Position numbers and translations under genes: made by a program. Shown here piece after piece: positions 5,856 through 5,988 of a stretch of DNA of 5,988 nt. The notes below the pieces were generated by a model that saw only the letters and a program-made list of their open reading frames with translations, was not told where the DNA came from and did not search any database. Each line of letters begins with the position of its first letter. Positions within the stretch are counted from its first letter, which is position 1. Origin of the DNA: Desulfuromonadales bacterium (GTDB taxonomy: Bacteria; Desulfobacterota; Desulfuromonadia; Desulfuromonadales; BM103); NCBI GenBank assembly GCA_030614505.1, contig JAUWTX010000142.1, forward strand, positions 1-5,988, read 5' to 3'.

Positions 5856-5890
5856 TTCCTCGTCCCTCGTTCCGCGTTCCGCGTCCCACG
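5856..5890. repeat. Five-unit inverted copy of the GGGACGC heptamer repeat
   Basis: Plus-strand units are TTCCTCG, TCCCTCG, TTCCGCG, TTCCGCG and TCCCACG. Their complements (CGAGGAA, CGAGGGA, CGCGGAA, CGCGGAA, CGTGGGA) belong to the same family as the in-gene array at 5690-5745, in the opposite orientation. A 17-bp stretch (5861-5877) is a perfect reverse complement of 5728-5744. The 5759-5855 stretch between the orphan gene's stop codon and this copy holds no gene or clear signal that I can see. Confidence 0.88.
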
Positions 5891-5914
5891 ATTTAAGGCA
5901 TAGCCTCAAATCGT
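5888..5914 (-). terminator. 12-bp hairpin at the end of the right-edge minus-strand frame
   Basis: Arms 5888-5899 and 5903-5914 are inverted repeats with a 3-base loop at 5900-5902. Read as minus-strand RNA, all 12 positions pair, one as a G-U wobble. Read as plus-strand RNA, that position becomes an A-C mismatch. The strand preference and the location at the stop codon of the minus-strand frame suggest a transcript-end or stabilising hairpin for that gene. There is no U-tract after it, so intrinsic termination is not shown. Confidence 0.4.
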
Positions 5915-5988
5915 TATCGGCAAAGCCCTGAATATCAATGCCAGCGTAATCGTGCCACCAACACAGAGTAAGATATAAAGGAAGAGCA
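5906..5988 (-). CDS. C-terminal end of a hydrophobic, probably membrane, protein (partial)
   Basis: A minus-strand frame enters from the right edge and stops at TGA (5908-5906), giving 26 visible residues. They form a nearly continuous hydrophobic stretch (LFLYILLCV, GGTITLALIF) followed by RALPITI, as expected for a final transmembrane helix with a short basic end. The stop codon falls in the first arm of the 12-bp hairpin at 5888-5914. A second minus-strand frame stays open longer (to 5850), so the choice of frame is not certain. No family can be named from so little sequence. Confidence 0.4.
   Translation of the reverse strand, partial: LFLYILLCVGGTITLALIFRALPITI

Noticed and set aside
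4993..5890. CRISPR array
   Set aside because: The repeats are 7-bp tandem units without spacers, and no cas gene is near.
5850..5987. Alternative minus-strand frame from the right edge, 45 residues, ending in repeat-coded WDAERGTRDEET
   Set aside because: Its upstream part looks less protein-like than the hydrophobic frame stopping at 5906. The repeat-coded tail does echo the orphan gene's tail, so sequence beyond 5988 could reverse this choice.

Overview
The window has moderate GC and tightly packed genes. By overall character it looks like a Gram-negative bacterium, and a deltaproteobacterium of the Desulfuromonadales/Geobacter type is my best guess. That guess rests on gene style and on the heptanucleotide repeats at the right end. 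No marker gene here proves it.

Left part (1-1928): the tail of a small Cys-rich protein ends at 114. It is followed by a YdiK-like AI-2E family membrane protein (236-1336) and a PpiB-type cyclophilin (1410-1928). The cyclophilin has its own good promoter and ribosome binding site, so it need not depend on read-through.

Middle part (1950-4974): a 593-residue cytoplasmic alkaline-phosphatase-superfamily protein with a complete two-metal signature (1981-3762) is driven by a strong extended -10 promoter. It converges on, and overlaps by 24 bp, a minus-strand PUA-Rossmann rRNA methyltransferase of the RlmI/YccW type. That enzyme probably starts at a TTG codon at 4959. It has Asn where RlmI m5C enzymes carry the motif VI cysteine.

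Right part (4975-5988): an unrecognised 227-residue protein (5075-5758) lies between two different families of 7-bp tandem repeats. Five ACAGGAG-type units fill its upstream region. Eight GGGACGC-type units form the last 21 or so codons of the gene and are read as three degenerate 7-residue peptide repeats. An inverted copy of the second family (5856-5890) can pair with the in-gene copy in a roughly 29-bp stem, and it directly abuts a 12-bp hairpin at 5888-5914. A hydrophobic minus-strand reading frame enters from the right edge and stops inside that hairpin.

Most genes are stand-alone housekeeping functions (transport or membrane, protein folding, phosphoester hydrolysis, RNA modification) and do not form one pathway. 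The most unusual content is the orphan gene with its heptamer repeats. I see no tRNA, rRNA, CRISPR array or transposase.
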